From Kordia zhangzhouensis (GTDB lineage: Bacteria; Bacteroidota; Bacteroidia; Flavobacteriales; Flavobacteriaceae), in NCBI RefSeq assembly GCF_001005305.1, contig NZ_LBMH01000007.1, positions 62,001 to 126,000 of the forward strand: a stretch of DNA of 64,000 bases, given 5' to 3'. Below, piece after piece: positions 25,427 through 35,113 of this stretch. Under the pieces are notes generated by a model, which saw only the letters and a list, made by a program, of their open reading frames with translations, was not told the origin of the DNA and did not search any database. Made by a program: the position numbers and the translations under genes. The first letter of the stretch is position 1; every line of letters starts with the position of its first letter.

Positions 25427-26002
25427 ATGAAAATATATACAAAAACAGGTGACAAAGGAACAACAGCGCTTTTTGGCGGCACACGTGTTCCCAAACACCA
25501 CATTCGTATAGACAGCTACGGAACTGTAGATGAGCTCAATTCGTATATAGGTCTGATTCGTGATCAAAAAATTGATTCCCATTATCAACATGTTTTAATG
25601 GAAATTCAGGAATTACTATTTACAGTAGGTGCAGTGTTGGCTACTGATCCTGAAAAGGCAACTCTCAAAAACGGAAAAGACCGTTTAAACATTCCGCAAA
25701 TCTCCGAAAATAACATTACTGTTTTAGAAAGAGAAATGGATGCTATGAATGATGCTTTGCCACCTATGACACATTTTGTCTTACCTGGCGGTCACCAAAC
25801 TGTGTCATTCTGTCATATTGCTCGATGTGTATGCAGAAGAGCTGAACGCTTAGCATCAGCACTTTACGAATCAGAACCTTTTGATGAGTATACACTAAAA
25901 TACTTAAACCGACTTTCTGACTACCTTTTTGTATTGGCACGAAAGTTGTCGCATGACCTACAAGCAAATGAGATAAAATGGATTCCTCAAAAAAATTCAT
26001 AA
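25427..26002 (+). CDS. Cob(I)yrinic acid a,c-diamide adenosyltransferase (PduO type)
   Basis: A 191-residue protein with the PduO ATP-binding start MKIYTKTGDKGTTALFGG, DSYGTVDELNSYIGL, and the conserved helix region CRRAERLASALYE and LNRLSDYLFVLARKL. It transfers the adenosyl group of ATP to cob(I)alamin, forming the coenzyme for methylmalonyl-CoA mutase. The mutase-associated GTPase MeaB is encoded at 44120-45265, so adenosylcobalamin use in this organism is plausible. It follows two tiny ORFs; the ATG at 25427 is the only sensible start. Confidence 0.92.
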   Translation: MKIYTKTGDKGTTALFGGTRVPKHHIRIDSYGTVDELNSYIGLIRDQKIDSHYQHVLMEIQELLFTVGAVLATDPEKATLKNGKDRLNIPQISENNITVLEREMDAMNDALPPMTHFVLPGGHQTVSFCHIARCVCRRAERLASALYESEPFDEYTLKYLNRLSDYLFVLARKLSHDLQANEIKWIPQKNS

Positions 26003-26078
26003 TTATCTGAAAATTAAAGGAGTAATCCTATTAAAAAAAACGTTCTTAAAAATAATGAGTAAATAATGATTTTTTTAC

Positions 26079-26108
26079 TTGACTTTCTCATTTAAAAATT
26101 TATTTTTG
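26079..26108 (+). promoter_or_regulatory. Bacteroidota promoter TTG-N19-TATTTTTG
   Basis: TTG at 26079-26081 and TATTTTTG at 26101-26108 are separated by 19 bases, matching the TTG/TAnnTTTG consensus of the primary sigma factor in Bacteroidota. The start codon of the DUF2795 gene lies 27 bases downstream of the -7 element. This is the best promoter match in the window. Confidence 0.8.
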
Positions 26109-26135
26109 CAAAAAATATAATAAAATACAAATATT

Positions 26136-26357
26136 ATGTATTGGACATTAGAACTTGCATCTCACCTGAGTGATGCGCCTTGGCCAGCTACAAAAGACGA
26201 GTTGATCGATTATGCAATCAGGACAGGAGCTCCATTGGAAGTTGTAGAAAACTTACAATCTATTGAAGATGAAGGAGATTCATACGAGTCTATTGAAGAA
26301 ATATGGCCAGATTATCCAACAGAGGAAGATTACCTCTGGAACGAAGATGAATATTAA
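26136..26357 (+). CDS. DUF2795 domain-containing small acidic protein
   Basis: A 73-residue acidic protein starting MYWTLELASHLSDAPWPATKDELIDYA, the DUF2795 signature (DAPWPATKDELIDYAIRTGAP), with an acidic C-terminus. The domain is small and helical; its function is unknown. It has its own strong promoter and a terminator right after it, so it is a single-gene transcript just before secA. This order is common in flavobacteria. Confidence 0.85.
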   Translation: MYWTLELASHLSDAPWPATKDELIDYAIRTGAPLEVVENLQSIEDEGDSYESIEEIWPDYPTEEDYLWNEDEY

Positions 26358-26376
26358 AATAAACTAAAACAAGGAA

Positions 26377-26406
26377 AAAAGTCTCCATACCAGAGGCTTT
26401 TTTTTT
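26377..26406 (+). terminator. Rho-independent terminator after DUF2795 gene
   Basis: AAGTCTC pairs with GAGGCTT around a short loop, with one G-T pair, and is followed by a run of T. It lies in the apparent N-terminal extension of the secA frame, which supports the later secA start. Confidence 0.8.
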
Positions 26407-26431
26407 GCTTAAATACAAAACCACATACACC

Positions 26432-29400
26432 ATGAGTTTTTTAAATTCTGTGTTGAAGATCTTTGTTGGAGACAAATCCAAAAAAGACATCAAAGGCATT
26501 CAACCTATTGTTACTAAAATTAAAGAATACGAGCAACAATTATCTGCATTGACGCTTGACGAACTAAGAGCAAAAACTACCCATTTTAAATCGCTGATTA
26601 CTGAAGCGTGTAAAGAAGTAAATGCGCAAATAACTTCCTTAAAACAAGAAGCCGAGCAAATTTCTGACATTGAGCGTAAAGAAGAAATCTATCAAGAAAT
26701 TGATAGACTTCGTGATGAAGAGTATAGCATTTCAGAAAATGTATTGAATGATATTTTACCTGAAGCATTTGCTGTAGTTAAAGAAACAGCGAAACGCTTT
26801 GCTAATAATAGCGAACTCTCTGTGACTGCAACTCCATATGACAGAGAACTCTCTGGCATTCATGAATATGTAACTTTAAATGGTGACAACGCTGTTTGGC
26901 AAAACTCTTGGGACGCTGCAGGAAAGCAGGTTACTTGGGACATGATTCACTATGACGTGCAGTTAATTGGTGGTATTACAATGCACCAAGGAAAAATTGC
27001 CGAAATGCAAACAGGAGAAGGTAAAACTTTAGTAGCCACATTGCCTGTATATTTGAATGCATTGACAGGTAAAGGGGTGCATCTTGTAACAGTGAATGAT
27101 TACTTAGCCAAACGTGATAGCGCATGGATGGCTCCATTATTTCAATTTCATGGTCTTTCTGTAGATTGTATCGATTATCATCAACCTAACTCTGAAGCGC
27201 GAAGAAAAGCCTATATGGCAGATATCACTTATGGAACTAATAATGAATTTGGTTTTGACTATTTACGTGATAACATGTCACATGCGCCTAACGATCTTGT
27301 ACAACGTCCGCACAACTATGCAATTGTAGATGAGGTCGATTCTGTATTAATTGATGACGCACGTACTCCTTTAATTATTTCTGGACCAATTCCGCAAGGA
27401 GATCGTCATGAATTCAACGAGCTAAAACCAAAAGTATCTGACCTAGTTCAAAAACAACGTCAATATTTGACAGGTGTTCTTGCAGAAGCTAAAAAATTAA
27501 TCAAAGAAGGTGACACCAAAGAAGGTGGATTTTTACTCTTAAGAGTATATCGAGGTTTACCTAAAAACAAAGCATTAATTAAGTTTTTAAGTGAAGAAGG
27601 AGTTAAACAACTACTTCAAAAAACTGAAAACTACTATATGCAAGATAACAATCGTGAAATGCACAAAGTAGATGCAGAATTGTTATTTGTCATTGAAGAA
27701 AAAAACAATCAAATTGATTTAACAGATAAAGGAATTGAATATCTATCTGCGGGAAGCAACGACAAAGATTTCTTTGTAATGCCTGATATTGGTGGTGAGA
27801 TTGCTAAAATCGAAGCACAAGAATTGGAAAAAGAAAAAGAAATTGACCTCAAAGAAGAATTATTCCGAGAGTTTGGTATCAAAAGTGAACGTATTCATAC
27901 ATTGAGCCAATTACTTAAAGCCTATACTCTTTTTGAAAAAGATGTAGAATATGTCGTAATGGACAATAAAGTGAAAATCGTTGATGAGCAAACAGGACGT
28001 ATTATGGATGGGCGTCGTTACTCAGATGGTTTACACCAAGCGATTGAAGCAAAAGAAAACGTAAAAATTGAAGATGCTACGCAAACCTTTGCTACAATTA
28101 CATTACAAAATTACTTCAGAATGTACCGCAAACTATCTGGTATGACAGGTACTGCTGTCACGGAAGCTGGAGAATTCTGGGAAATCTACAAGTTGGATGT
28201 AGTGGAAATTCCGACCAACCGACCAATTGCACGTCACGATCGTGAAGACTTAATCTACAAAACAAAACGTGAAAAATATAATGCCATTATTGATGAGGTT
28301 ACCGAACTTTCTAAGCAAGGAAGACCTGTATTGATTGGTACAACATCTGTTGAAATTTCTGAATTGTTAGGTAGAATGCTTTCAATTCGTAAAATTCCAC
28401 ACAACGTACTGAACGCAAAATTGCACCAACGAGAAGCAGATATTGTGGCTGAAGCAGGTCGTCCTGGTCAAGTTACGATTGCTACAAACATGGCAGGTCG
28501 TGGTACAGACATTAAGCTAAGTGATGAAGTAAAAGCTGCTGGCGGATTGGCAATTATTGGTACAGAACGTCACGATTCAAGACGTGTTGACCGACAGCTA
28601 CGCGGTCGTTCTGGTCGTCAAGGAGATCCTGGAAGTTCACAGTTTTATGTGTCACTAGAAGATAATTTAATGCGTTTGTTTGGCTCTGACCGTGTTGCAA
28701 AAATGATGGATCGAATGGGACTCAAAGAAGGAGAAGTAATTCAACATTCAATGATGACCAAATCTATTGAACGTGCACAGAAAAAAGTAGAAGAAAACAA
28801 CTTCGGAATCCGTAAGCGTTTATTAGAATATGATGATGTCATGAATGCACAACGTGAAGTAGTCTATAAACGTCGTAGACACGCTTTACATGGAGAACGC
28901 TTAAAGGTAGACATCTCAAATATGGTGTACGATACCACAGAAATTATTGTACAAACCAATAAAGCTGCGAATGATTTCAAGAACTTTGAATTTGAACTAA
29001 TTCGCTACTTCTCTATCGCAAGTCCAATCACAGAAGCTGAATTTACAAGTCTATCAGAAGAAATGATTATTGGCAAAGTGTACACTGCTACTTTTAAAAG
29101 TTATAATGAAAAAATGGATAAAAATGCCGAAATGGTATATCCAGTTATCAAGCAAGTGTATGAAAATCCAGAAAATAAATATGAACGTATTGTTGTAAAA
29201 TTTACAGATGGCACCAAAGAATTGAATGTTATTAGTGATTTAAAAGAAGCATACGAAACGGAAGGAAAGCAATTAGTCAATGATTTTGAAAAGAATATTT
29301 CTTTAGCAATCATTGATGATGCATGGAAAACTCATTTACGTAAAATGGATGAATTAAAGCAATCAGTACAATTGGCAGTACACGAACAAAAAGATCCATT

Positions 29401-29797
29401 GCTCATCTATAAGTTTGAAGCATTCGAGCTATTTAAAGAGGTAATTGATAAAGTAAATCGCGAAATCTTATCCTTCCTATTTAAAGGAGAATTGGCTGAC
29501 AATAATCCTAACAGAGTACAAGAAGCACGCGAGCAAAAGCGTAAAAAAGATAACTATACCACTTCGAAAGAAGAAGTTTTGAACAGCGACGAAAAAGAAG
29601 CAGCGCAGCGTGCAGCAATGCAACAGTCACAACAACGCCCACAAGTCACTGAAACCATTGTTCGTGACAAGCCAAAAATTGGTCGTAATGATCGCGTTAC
29701 CATCAAAAATATCATGACAGGCGAAAACAAAACAGTGAAATACAAACAGGCAGAACCCTTGATTGCCCAAGGGCAATGGGTATTGATTGAAGAGTAA
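26432..29797 (+). CDS. secA: Preprotein translocase ATPase SecA
   Basis: A 1121-residue protein starting [19 protein letters not shown]. It has Walker [39 protein letters not shown], the DEAD-like [18 protein letters not shown] and motif VI region [46 protein letters not shown] long insertion follows the first nucleotide-binding domain (about residues 330-430), as in other Bacteroidota. The C-terminus ends in GQWVLIEE and has no CxC...CH zinc motif. It drives Sec export, which feeds the T9SS. I reject the ATG at 26405 because a terminator overlaps it. Confidence 0.97.
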   Translation: MSFLNSVLKIFVGDKSKKDIKGIQPIVTKIKEYEQQLSALTLDELRAKTTHFKSLITEACKEVNAQITSLKQEAEQISDIERKEEIYQEIDRLRDEEYSISENVLNDILPEAFAVVKETAKRFANNSELSVTATPYDRELSGIHEYVTLNGDNAVWQNSWDAAGKQVTWDMIHYDVQLIGGITMHQGKIAEMQTGEGKTLVATLPVYLNALTGKGVHLVTVNDYLAKRDSAWMAPLFQFHGLSVDCIDYHQPNSEARRKAYMADITYGTNNEFGFDYLRDNMSHAPNDLVQRPHNYAIVDEVDSVLIDDARTPLIISGPIPQGDRHEFNELKPKVSDLVQKQRQYLTGVLAEAKKLIKEGDTKEGGFLLLRVYRGLPKNKALIKFLSEEGVKQLLQKTENYYMQDNNREMHKVDAELLFVIEEKNNQIDLTDKGIEYLSAGSNDKDFFVMPDIGGEIAKIEAQELEKEKEIDLKEELFREFGIKSERIHTLSQLLKAYTLFEKDVEYVVMDNKVKIVDEQTGRIMDGRRYSDGLHQAIEAKENVKIEDATQTFATITLQNYFRMYRKLSGMTGTAVTEAGEFWEIYKLDVVEIPTNRPIARHDREDLIYKTKREKYNAIIDEVTELSKQGRPVLIGTTSVEISELLGRMLSIRKIPHNVLNAKLHQREADIVAEAGRPGQVTIATNMAGRGTDIKLSDEVKAAGGLAIIGTERHDSRRVDRQLRGRSGRQGDPGSSQFYVSLEDNLMRLFGSDRVAKMMDRMGLKEGEVIQHSMMTKSIERAQKKVEENNFGIRKRLLEYDDVMNAQREVVYKRRRHALHGERLKVDISNMVYDTTEIIVQTNKAANDFKNFEFELIRYFSIASPITEAEFTSLSEEMIIGKVYTATFKSYNEKMDKNAEMVYPVIKQVYENPENKYERIVVKFTDGTKELNVISDLKEAYETEGKQLVNDFEKNISLAIIDDAWKTHLRKMDELKQSVQLAVHEQKDPLLIYKFEAFELFKEVIDKVNREILSFLFKGELADNNPNRVQEAREQKRKKDNYTTSKEEVLNSDEKEAAQRAAMQQSQQRPQVTETIVRDKPKIGRNDRVTIKNIMTGENKTVKYKQAEPLIAQGQWVLIEE

Positions 29798-29876
29798 TAC
29801 TTCTACTCTAATTAGTATTCTTTTTAATGAGCTAAAAGGGTAAATTAATTAGAATCAAAATGTACTTTCAAAATAA

Positions 29877-29912
29877 AAAAAACTCTCATGTTTTTCATGA
29901 GAGTTTTTTTTA
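29877..29912 (+). terminator. Terminator after secA
   Basis: A stem of AACTCTCATG and CATGAGAGTT around TTTTT, with A-rich and T-rich flanks, forms a strong intrinsic terminator between secA and the hydroxylase gene. The remaining gap to 29989 holds no other clear signal. Confidence 0.9.
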
Positions 29913-29989
29913 TGCCTTCCAATAAATAATATACTATGCATGCATTACTTTTTAAGAAAAAAATGTAATTTTAAACAAAATCATTATTC

Positions 29990-31273
29990 ATGGAAGCCTA
30001 CGCCAATGCTTTACTTTATGCCATTCCTTTCTTTTTTGTGTTAATGCTTATTGAGATTGCGTATGGTTATTTTGTTAAAAATCAAACACACAGTGTTAAT
30101 GATACGATATCAAGTGTAAGTTCTGGATTAACAAGTATTATTAAAGACTCACTAGGTCTTGCCGTAATTTTAGTCTCCTACCCTTTTCTACTTGAATATC
30201 TAGCATTAATCACCATACCAGAAACTTGGTATACCTATCTTTTGGCATTTATTGCTATTGATTTTGCTAGTTATTGGAATCATCGATTGAGTCATAAAAT
30301 TAATTTCTTTTGGAACCAACATGTTATTCATCACAGTAGCGAAGAATTTAACTTAGCTTGTGCTTTACGACAATCCATTTCTAATATTCTTGGATATTTT
30401 CCATTATTATTAATCCCTGCTGCATTAATAGGTATTCCGTATAAAATTATCGCTATTTTAACACCTATACATTTATTTGCTCAATTTTGGTATCACACAA
30501 AACATATAGGAAAATTAGGCTTTTTAGAATACATCTTCGTAACACCCTCACAGCATCGTGTGCATCATGCAATCAATCCTGAGTATATTGATAAAAATTT
30601 GGCAGCTGTTTTTTCTGTTTGGGATCGAATGTTTGGTACATTTCAGGAAGAACTTGACGAAATCCCTCCCGTTTTTGGTGTCCTAAAACCCGCATCAACA
30701 TGGAATCCTGTATTGATTAATTTTCAGCATGTATGGCGTTTAATTAAAGATGCTTGGCGTACCAATAGTTACTATGACAAGTTTCGTATTTGGTTTATGC
30801 CTACAGGTTGGCGTCCAAAGGATGTTAAAGAAAAATATCCTATACCAATTATTGAAGATGTCTATAACTTTCAAAAATACAATACTCCTACGTCAACTGC
30901 TTTACAAATTTGGTCTGCTTTTCAATTACTTATGACAATTGCTTTGATGCTGTTTTTATTTTACAATTTTGGGAATGTTTTAAAAACAGGAGGGTATAGT
31001 ATGTTGCTACTATATGGAGCAATCGTTTTTATTAGTATTTATAGTTATACAAGTTTGATGGATCGATATAAATACACTCTAATATTTGAAACTATAAAGG
31101 TTGTGTTGGCTCTTTTTGTGATTTTTTATTTTAAAGATTGGTACGGAATAAATTCCTATTTTCAATACGGAAGTATTGCAATGGCAATCTATTTTGTAAT
31201 GAGTTTTTTGGCGACTATTTACTTTTCGTATATAGAAAAAATGGAAGTTTCATCTAAAAAGTTAGCGATCTAA
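29990..31273 (+). CDS. Sterol desaturase / fatty acid hydroxylase superfamily membrane protein
   Basis: A 427-residue polytopic protein with the histidine boxes HRLSH, HVIHHSSEE and, later, HRVHHAINPEYIDKN. They bind a di-iron centre in the fatty acid hydroxylase superfamily (alkylglycerol monooxygenase-like members have this layout plus extra C-terminal helices). N-terminal helices and four C-terminal helices (about residues 305-415) are visible. The likely reaction is oxygen-dependent hydroxylation or desaturation of a membrane lipid. It converges with and overlaps the end of the anti-sigma-like gene by 12 bases. Confidence 0.85.
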   Translation: MEAYANALLYAIPFFFVLMLIEIAYGYFVKNQTHSVNDTISSVSSGLTSIIKDSLGLAVILVSYPFLLEYLALITIPETWYTYLLAFIAIDFASYWNHRLSHKINFFWNQHVIHHSSEEFNLACALRQSISNILGYFPLLLIPAALIGIPYKIIAILTPIHLFAQFWYHTKHIGKLGFLEYIFVTPSQHRVHHAINPEYIDKNLAAVFSVWDRMFGTFQEELDEIPPVFGVLKPASTWNPVLINFQHVWRLIKDAWRTNSYYDKFRIWFMPTGWRPKDVKEKYPIPIIEDVYNFQKYNTPTSTALQIWSAFQLLMTIALMLFLFYNFGNVLKTGGYSMLLLYGAIVFISIYSYTSLMDRYKYTLIFETIKVVLALFVIFYFKDWYGINSYFQYGSIAMAIYFVMSFLATIYFSYIEKMEVSSKKLAI

Positions 31274-31654
31274 ACTCTTAGAAAAACGCTTACTAAATAA
31301 ATATACTTGAATAATTACAAAGACGAGCAAAAATGCAAAACTATACGCATAAGTTGTAGGAATGGAAAAGGTAATTTTATACTTTTCTACCCATAAACTT
31401 GTCAGATTCCAATTGCCGAAAAAAGAAAACCCTAGTGAAAAGCGTGTCAAAACATAGGTAAAAACTACAAACAAGCTACCAATAAGCATCCAACCTACTT
31501 TAGAGATTAGCGGTTTGTATACCTTTTTCGTCACTTTTTCTTTGGAAACTTCTGCCATTACATGCTTCAAAAAATCTTCAGAAGGCACCTGTAATCCAGC
31601 ATCTTGAATAATTTCTTTGGTAAAGGCATTTAGTTTTTCATCTTTTGCTTCCAT
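31262..31654 (-). CDS. Small membrane protein, probable anti-sigma partner
   Basis: A 130-residue protein with a soluble N-terminus (about 1-45, DEKLNAFTKEIIQDAGLQVPSEDF) and two membrane segments (about 48-70 and 100-122). It overlaps the end of the ECF sigma factor gene by 17 bases, the usual arrangement of sigma/anti-sigma pairs. No known anti-sigma domain such as a ZAS zinc motif is visible, so the role is inferred from position and topology. Confidence 0.6.
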   Translation of the reverse strand: MEAKDEKLNAFTKEIIQDAGLQVPSEDFLKHVMAEVSKEKVTKKVYKPLISKVGWMLIGSLFVVFTYVLTRFSLGFSFFGNWNLTSLWVEKYKITFSIPTTYAYSFAFLLVFVIIQVYLFSKRFSKSLDR

Positions 31655-32222
31655 GATTCAAATATATAGGTTCTACAACATTTTTTAAAATATGATACAA
31701 CTTCTTCCTACTTCTATGCAGTTTAATTTTCACATTTTCATAGGAAACTCCAACAATTTCTGCCACTTCTTTCAAAGAAAGCTCTTCAAAGTAAAATAAT
31801 GTCAAGAGTACACGTTCATCTTCTGGTAATTTTGCCAAAGCTTTCTCAATAGTTTGCTTTTTTTCTTCAGCTTCTAAATAACTCATAGCATCCTGCATTT
31901 TACCAATATCTGCTTCATTAACCTCGTCAATATGTGTTGAAAGAACGACTCTAGTTCGTTTTTTAAGATAATCTAAACTCGTATTATACACTATTCGATA
32001 CAACCAGGTAGAAAACTTAGAACTTCCTTTAAAACTTCCTAAGGCTCTATATGCTTTTATAAAAGAATCTTGGGCGACTTCTTCTGCATCTTCTTTATTT
32101 TTAATGAGTCGAAACGCTAACGTAAATACCATATTTTTATATCTGGACACAAGCATAGCATAGGCATGTACATTGCCAGCCTGAATTTGCTCAATATAAT
32201 CTAGGTCAGTTTTTGGTATCAT
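31638..32222 (-). CDS. ECF-type RNA polymerase sigma factor
   Basis: A 194-residue protein with region 2 (MVFTLAFRLIKNKEDAEEVAQDSFIKAYRAL, FSTWLYRIVYNTSLDYLKK) and region 4 (LPEDERVLLTLFYFEELSLKEVAEIVGVSYENVKIKLHRSRKKL). It directs RNA polymerase to a special promoter set, and its activity is probably held by the overlapping membrane protein. The gene is divergent from the DUF6249 gene, with a 195-base gap between them where I see no exact TAnnTTTG element. Confidence 0.92.
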   Translation of the reverse strand: MIPKTDLDYIEQIQAGNVHAYAMLVSRYKNMVFTLAFRLIKNKEDAEEVAQDSFIKAYRALGSFKGSSKFSTWLYRIVYNTSLDYLKKRTRVVLSTHIDEVNEADIGKMQDAMSYLEAEEKKQTIEKALAKLPEDERVLLTLFYFEELSLKEVAEIVGVSYENVKIKLHRSRKKLYHILKNVVEPIYLNHGSKR

Positions 32223-32417
32223 TTATCAGTAAGACGACTACTTCAAATAAATGGTTACACTTTTTTTTAGTTCTTTTTAAAAAACTTGCTGTTTTCTACT
32301 CAACTTAAAGTTTATAAAAATGCATTTCTAAAAAAAAGTGCTTTTTTCTGTAACCGATTTAAAAAAGGCTTCGTCATAATGGGCAAATACAAAAACTAAA
32401 CTTTAAAAATTTTTATT

Positions 32418-32768
32418 ATGGGATCAGAAGTAATTATTATGCCTGCTATTTTCGGAGTAATCTTTGGAATTTATTATTTATACATCACTTCCAGAAACAA
32501 AGAGCGCTTAGCATTGATTGAAAAAGGTGCGGAAGCTTCCATTTTCTTTAGCTCTAAAAAATCGTTAACTCCAACATGGAAAGTAGTTGTATTAAACATT
32601 GCTGTATTAATGATAGGTATTGGCTTAGGAATCTTTATTGGTAATATACTACATCAAGTAGTTGGTTTACCTGAAGAAGTAGCTTATCCAGGAACCATTT
32701 TTACTATTGGCGGAATTGCGCTATTCTCAGGTTTCTTTGTGACAAAGAAATTAGTAGAAAAAGAATAA
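32418..32768 (+). CDS. DUF6249-like small membrane protein
   Basis: A 116-residue protein with three hydrophobic segments (about residues 5-22, 52-75 and 88-108), the internal RNKERLALIEKGA and a Lys-Glu end. The RxxERxALIEKG motif after the first helix is the DUF6249 pattern. Function is unknown. It is divergent from the ECF sigma gene and might belong to its regulon, a pattern seen elsewhere in flavobacteria but not shown here. Confidence 0.7.
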   Translation: MGSEVIIMPAIFGVIFGIYYLYITSRNKERLALIEKGAEASIFFSSKKSLTPTWKVVVLNIAVLMIGIGLGIFIGNILHQVVGLPEEVAYPGTIFTIGGIALFSGFFVTKKLVEKE

Positions 32769-32810
32769 ATTTTAGCATCAATCAAAAAATACAGTTAGTT
32801 CATCACAATT

Positions 32811-32846
32811 AAACGATTGTTTTTCAAATGAAAAGCAATCGTTTTG
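32811..32846 (+). terminator. Terminator after DUF6249 gene
   Basis: AAACGATTGTTTTTC pairs with GAAAAGCAATCGTTT around a four-base loop, with one G-T pair, and is followed by TTGTT. The rest of the gap to 33026 is AT-rich and holds no clear feature. Confidence 0.8.
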
Positions 32847-33026
32847 TTATTTATATACCAATAATCGTTCATTTCTAGAATCAAATACTTTAAAGTTTCA
32901 TTAAGAAAGGAAGACTTTTATAATTTGTATTTTTATATGCAGAAATCAAAAAAATCATTCCGCTTTATCAACTAAAAAACTGTAAGTTTTCCCTATACTT
33001 TCGACTAAACCAAAAAATAAAAAACT

Positions 33027-33686
33027 ATGAAGTCTATTTATATCACATTATTTGCCTTCGCATTTTTCACTTTAAGTTGTAACTCAAATACAACAGCCTC
33101 AAAAACAGTTCAACAAGTAAAACTCTCACACGAACAATTAGAAACCTATGAAACCGCTTATTTTGCAAGTGGTTGTTTTTGGTGTGTTGAAGCAATTTTT
33201 GAAAGTGTAAAAGGTGTAAAAGAAGTAGTGTCTGGGTACGCAGGCGGAAAAGCAGAAACAGCCAATTATCAAATGGTCAGTGCTGGAAAAACCAATCATG
33301 CAGAAGCTGTAAAAGTATATTACGATTCTAAAGTAGTTTCGTATGAAACATTAGTGAAAGTCTTTTTTGGCTCACACGACCCTACAACATTAAACCGACA
33401 AGGCCCTGATTACGGACGACAGTATCGTTCAGCTATCTTTTACAAAAATAGTCACGAAAAAAAAGTGATAGATCAGTATATTTCCCAATTACAAAAAGAC
33501 CAGGTTTTTAATGGACGTATCACGACAGAAGTAACACCGTATACAGCTTTTTATGACGCAGAAGAGTATCACCAAGATTATGAAGCAAACAATCCAAACA
33601 ATCCTTACATTCGTAATGTTTCGATTCCAAGATTAAAGCGTTTTCAAAAGAAATTCCCTGAATTATTAAAGAAAGAAGCGCATTAA
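33027..33686 (+). CDS. msrA: Peptide methionine sulfoxide reductase A, lipoprotein form
   Basis: A 219-residue protein. A lipoprotein signal (MKSIYITLFAFAFFTLSC) is followed by the MsrA catalytic motif ASGCFWCVEAIFE near residue 50, VVSGYAGG, HAEAVKVYYD and GSHDPTTLNRQGPDYGRQYRSAIFY. It reduces methionine-S-sulfoxide in oxidised proteins. The lipobox (LSC) puts it at a membrane facing the periplasm or outside, so it would repair envelope proteins. No C-terminal resolving cysteine is visible; the second Cys of GCFWC may serve instead. Confidence 0.93.
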   Translation: MKSIYITLFAFAFFTLSCNSNTTASKTVQQVKLSHEQLETYETAYFASGCFWCVEAIFESVKGVKEVVSGYAGGKAETANYQMVSAGKTNHAEAVKVYYDSKVVSYETLVKVFFGSHDPTTLNRQGPDYGRQYRSAIFYKNSHEKKVIDQYISQLQKDQVFNGRITTEVTPYTAFYDAEEYHQDYEANNPNNPYIRNVSIPRLKRFQKKFPELLKKEAH

Positions 33687-33726
33687 TTTCAGATTTAAGA
33701 CAAGTCAAATAAAGTTATAAATTCCT

Positions 33727-33757
33727 AAGACTGATGGCAAAAGTTATCAGTCTTTTT
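33727..33757 (+). terminator. Terminator after msrA
   Basis: AAGACTGAT pairs with ATCAGTCTT around a ten-base loop, followed by a T run. The remaining bases to 34000 contain the direct repeats listed next and otherwise nothing I can name. Confidence 0.8.
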
Positions 33758-33869
33758 ATATTTCTTACTTTTAAGTAAGTAGTATCTCCCAGTTATCAAA
33801 GTAAAATTTCAAGCATCTTTTTTATTCGAGAAAAAACGTTGTTGTTTATCGTTATCACAACAAAAAATA

Positions 33870-33901
33870 AACGCTTATACAATAAAATCAACGTTTATAC
33901 A
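33870..33901 (+). promoter_or_regulatory. Pair of 12-base direct repeats, possible activator site
   Basis: AACGCTTATACA (33870-33881) and AACGTTTATACA (33890-33901) differ at one base and are spaced 20 bases start to start. A weaker third copy may sit at 33848. Twenty-nine bases after the repeats, TATCTTCA (33931-33938) is a poor -7 element at the same offset as the good one upstream of the second paralogue. Two-turn direct repeats resemble LytTR-type sites; the protein that binds is unknown. Confidence 0.5.
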
Positions 33902-34000
33902 TTATTAGTATTTTTTTAAGATTTTAAATGTATCTTCATAAAGTAATTACGCACAAAAGCGCTTTTAATTTTATTATAAACGAATTAAAACTTTATACTT

Positions 34001-34927
34001 ATGAAGAAAAAAATGATTTCATTTGCTTCTTTAGGGCTTTTATGTGCTACATTTTTCCTAAGCTGTGTAACCAAAGACCAAGCCACTGAAGAACAATTAG
34101 AAAACGAACTGGCAACACCTGCTAAAATTATCTCAAATACGCAGGCTGCAACTTTATTTCAGAACGATCAAAATACACGCTTGTCACAAATTGGTAAATC
34201 AAATACACGTTTTGAAGACAAAGTGATTCGCTTTGATCTTTCAACATTAGAAGACTATATCAGTCGCTTGGAAACGATTAAAACTGCTAAAAACATTCCA
34301 ATCACAGGCGCAAATTTTATATTTGGCGTAGATACTGATGGAAAAAGAACCGCAATTTTAATGCCTTCCACACGAAATGCTAAGTTGGATTATCAAGAAT
34401 CATTCACCATTGAAAATGGTCAGTTTCAAACCTTCAAACATGTAGATTCTTTGTTACAACCAATACAGAATTCTCAAAATGACGAAAACCTGATACTTTC
34501 AACAACAGGATATCTTTCTTATAACCAAGCTACTGAGATGTTTAATAATTATCAAACGCAGTACATCCAACCGTTTGCAAAGAAAGTAACCAAAGAGTAT
34601 TATACCAAAGCGGTATGGTACTCATTGGATGAGTTTAAAGGATATATCAACTATTTAAAGAAAAAATCCAATCAACATAACTTAGCAATTACAGGTGTTG
34701 ATGTTTTCTTTGGTGTCTATAATAATGATCCGAGTTTGGAGCTAAAGTCAAATGCGCAAACAGTTTTCATGGCTGCTAGTACACAACAACACACAATTGT
34801 GAGTACGACTGGTAAATCACTACAATCTATCACTACTGATGAATTCATATTTAAGGAAAATGACAGTGCTGACGGAAGTCTAACTTACAACATGGGACAA
34901 TTATCTCCTCCTCCTCCAAGAGGCTAA
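34001..34927 (+). CDS. Lipoprotein of a duplicated-domain family with LSPPPPRG tail (paralogue 1)
   Basis: A 308-residue protein with a lipobox (FLSC, Cys22). It contains two related domains: residues 46-126 (NTQAATLFQNDQNTR ... IPITGANFIFGV) and 175-260 (YNQATEMFNNYQTQY ... LAITGVDVFFGV) share the same order of QA, F-N, aromatic-L, YI-x2-L and ITG-x2-F-FGV motifs. It ends YNMGQLSPPPPRG. I do not recognise the family. It is followed by a strong terminator, and the next gene is a close paralogue. It is probably held at a membrane facing the periplasm or the surface. The tail may be a recognition or processing signal. Confidence 0.85.
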   Translation: MKKKMISFASLGLLCATFFLSCVTKDQATEEQLENELATPAKIISNTQAATLFQNDQNTRLSQIGKSNTRFEDKVIRFDLSTLEDYISRLETIKTAKNIPITGANFIFGVDTDGKRTAILMPSTRNAKLDYQESFTIENGQFQTFKHVDSLLQPIQNSQNDENLILSTTGYLSYNQATEMFNNYQTQYIQPFAKKVTKEYYTKAVWYSLDEFKGYINYLKKKSNQHNLAITGVDVFFGVYNNDPSLELKSNAQTVFMAASTQQHTIVSTTGKSLQSITTDEFIFKENDSADGSLTYNMGQLSPPPPRG

Positions 34928-34932
34928 CATTT

Positions 34933-34967
34933 AAAAGACCGATTAAAAAACTTAATCGGTCTTTTTT
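34933..34967 (+). terminator. Terminator after paralogue 1
   Basis: AAAGACCGATTAA pairs with TTAATCGGTCTTT, followed by T6. It separates the two lipoprotein genes into independent transcripts. Confidence 0.9.
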
Positions 34968-34987
34968 AACATTTCATTAAGATAGCT

Positions 34988-35057
34988 GACAGTTATACAG
35001 AAAAAAACGACAGGTATACATCTTCCCTTTACTGACTGGTCTTTTTATTTATTTTTG
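34988..35057 (+). promoter_or_regulatory. Direct-repeat operator plus -7 element before paralogue 2
   Basis: GACAGTTATACA (34988-34999) and GACAGGTATACA (35009-35020) are spaced 21 bases apart and share TATACA with the repeats before paralogue 1. TATTTTTG (35050-35057) is a perfect -7 element with TTT instead of TTG 19 bases before it. The repeats thus sit just upstream of the -33 position, as expected for an activator that makes up for a weak -33. Confidence 0.6.
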
Positions 35058-35113
35058 ATTGTGTAATTACATTTCAAGTCGACGTTACAATTTATCAACG
35101 TAAAACTATTACC

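Noticed and set aside
25399-25452. 17-codon ORF overlapping the cobalamin adenosyltransferase start
   Set aside because: Too short, with a highly charged product and no pattern; mentioned only as part of the overlap chain.
33687-34000. Possible small RNA or peptide gene in the gap before paralogue 1
   Set aside because: Apart from a terminator and direct repeats I saw no open frame with a leader or helix pattern.
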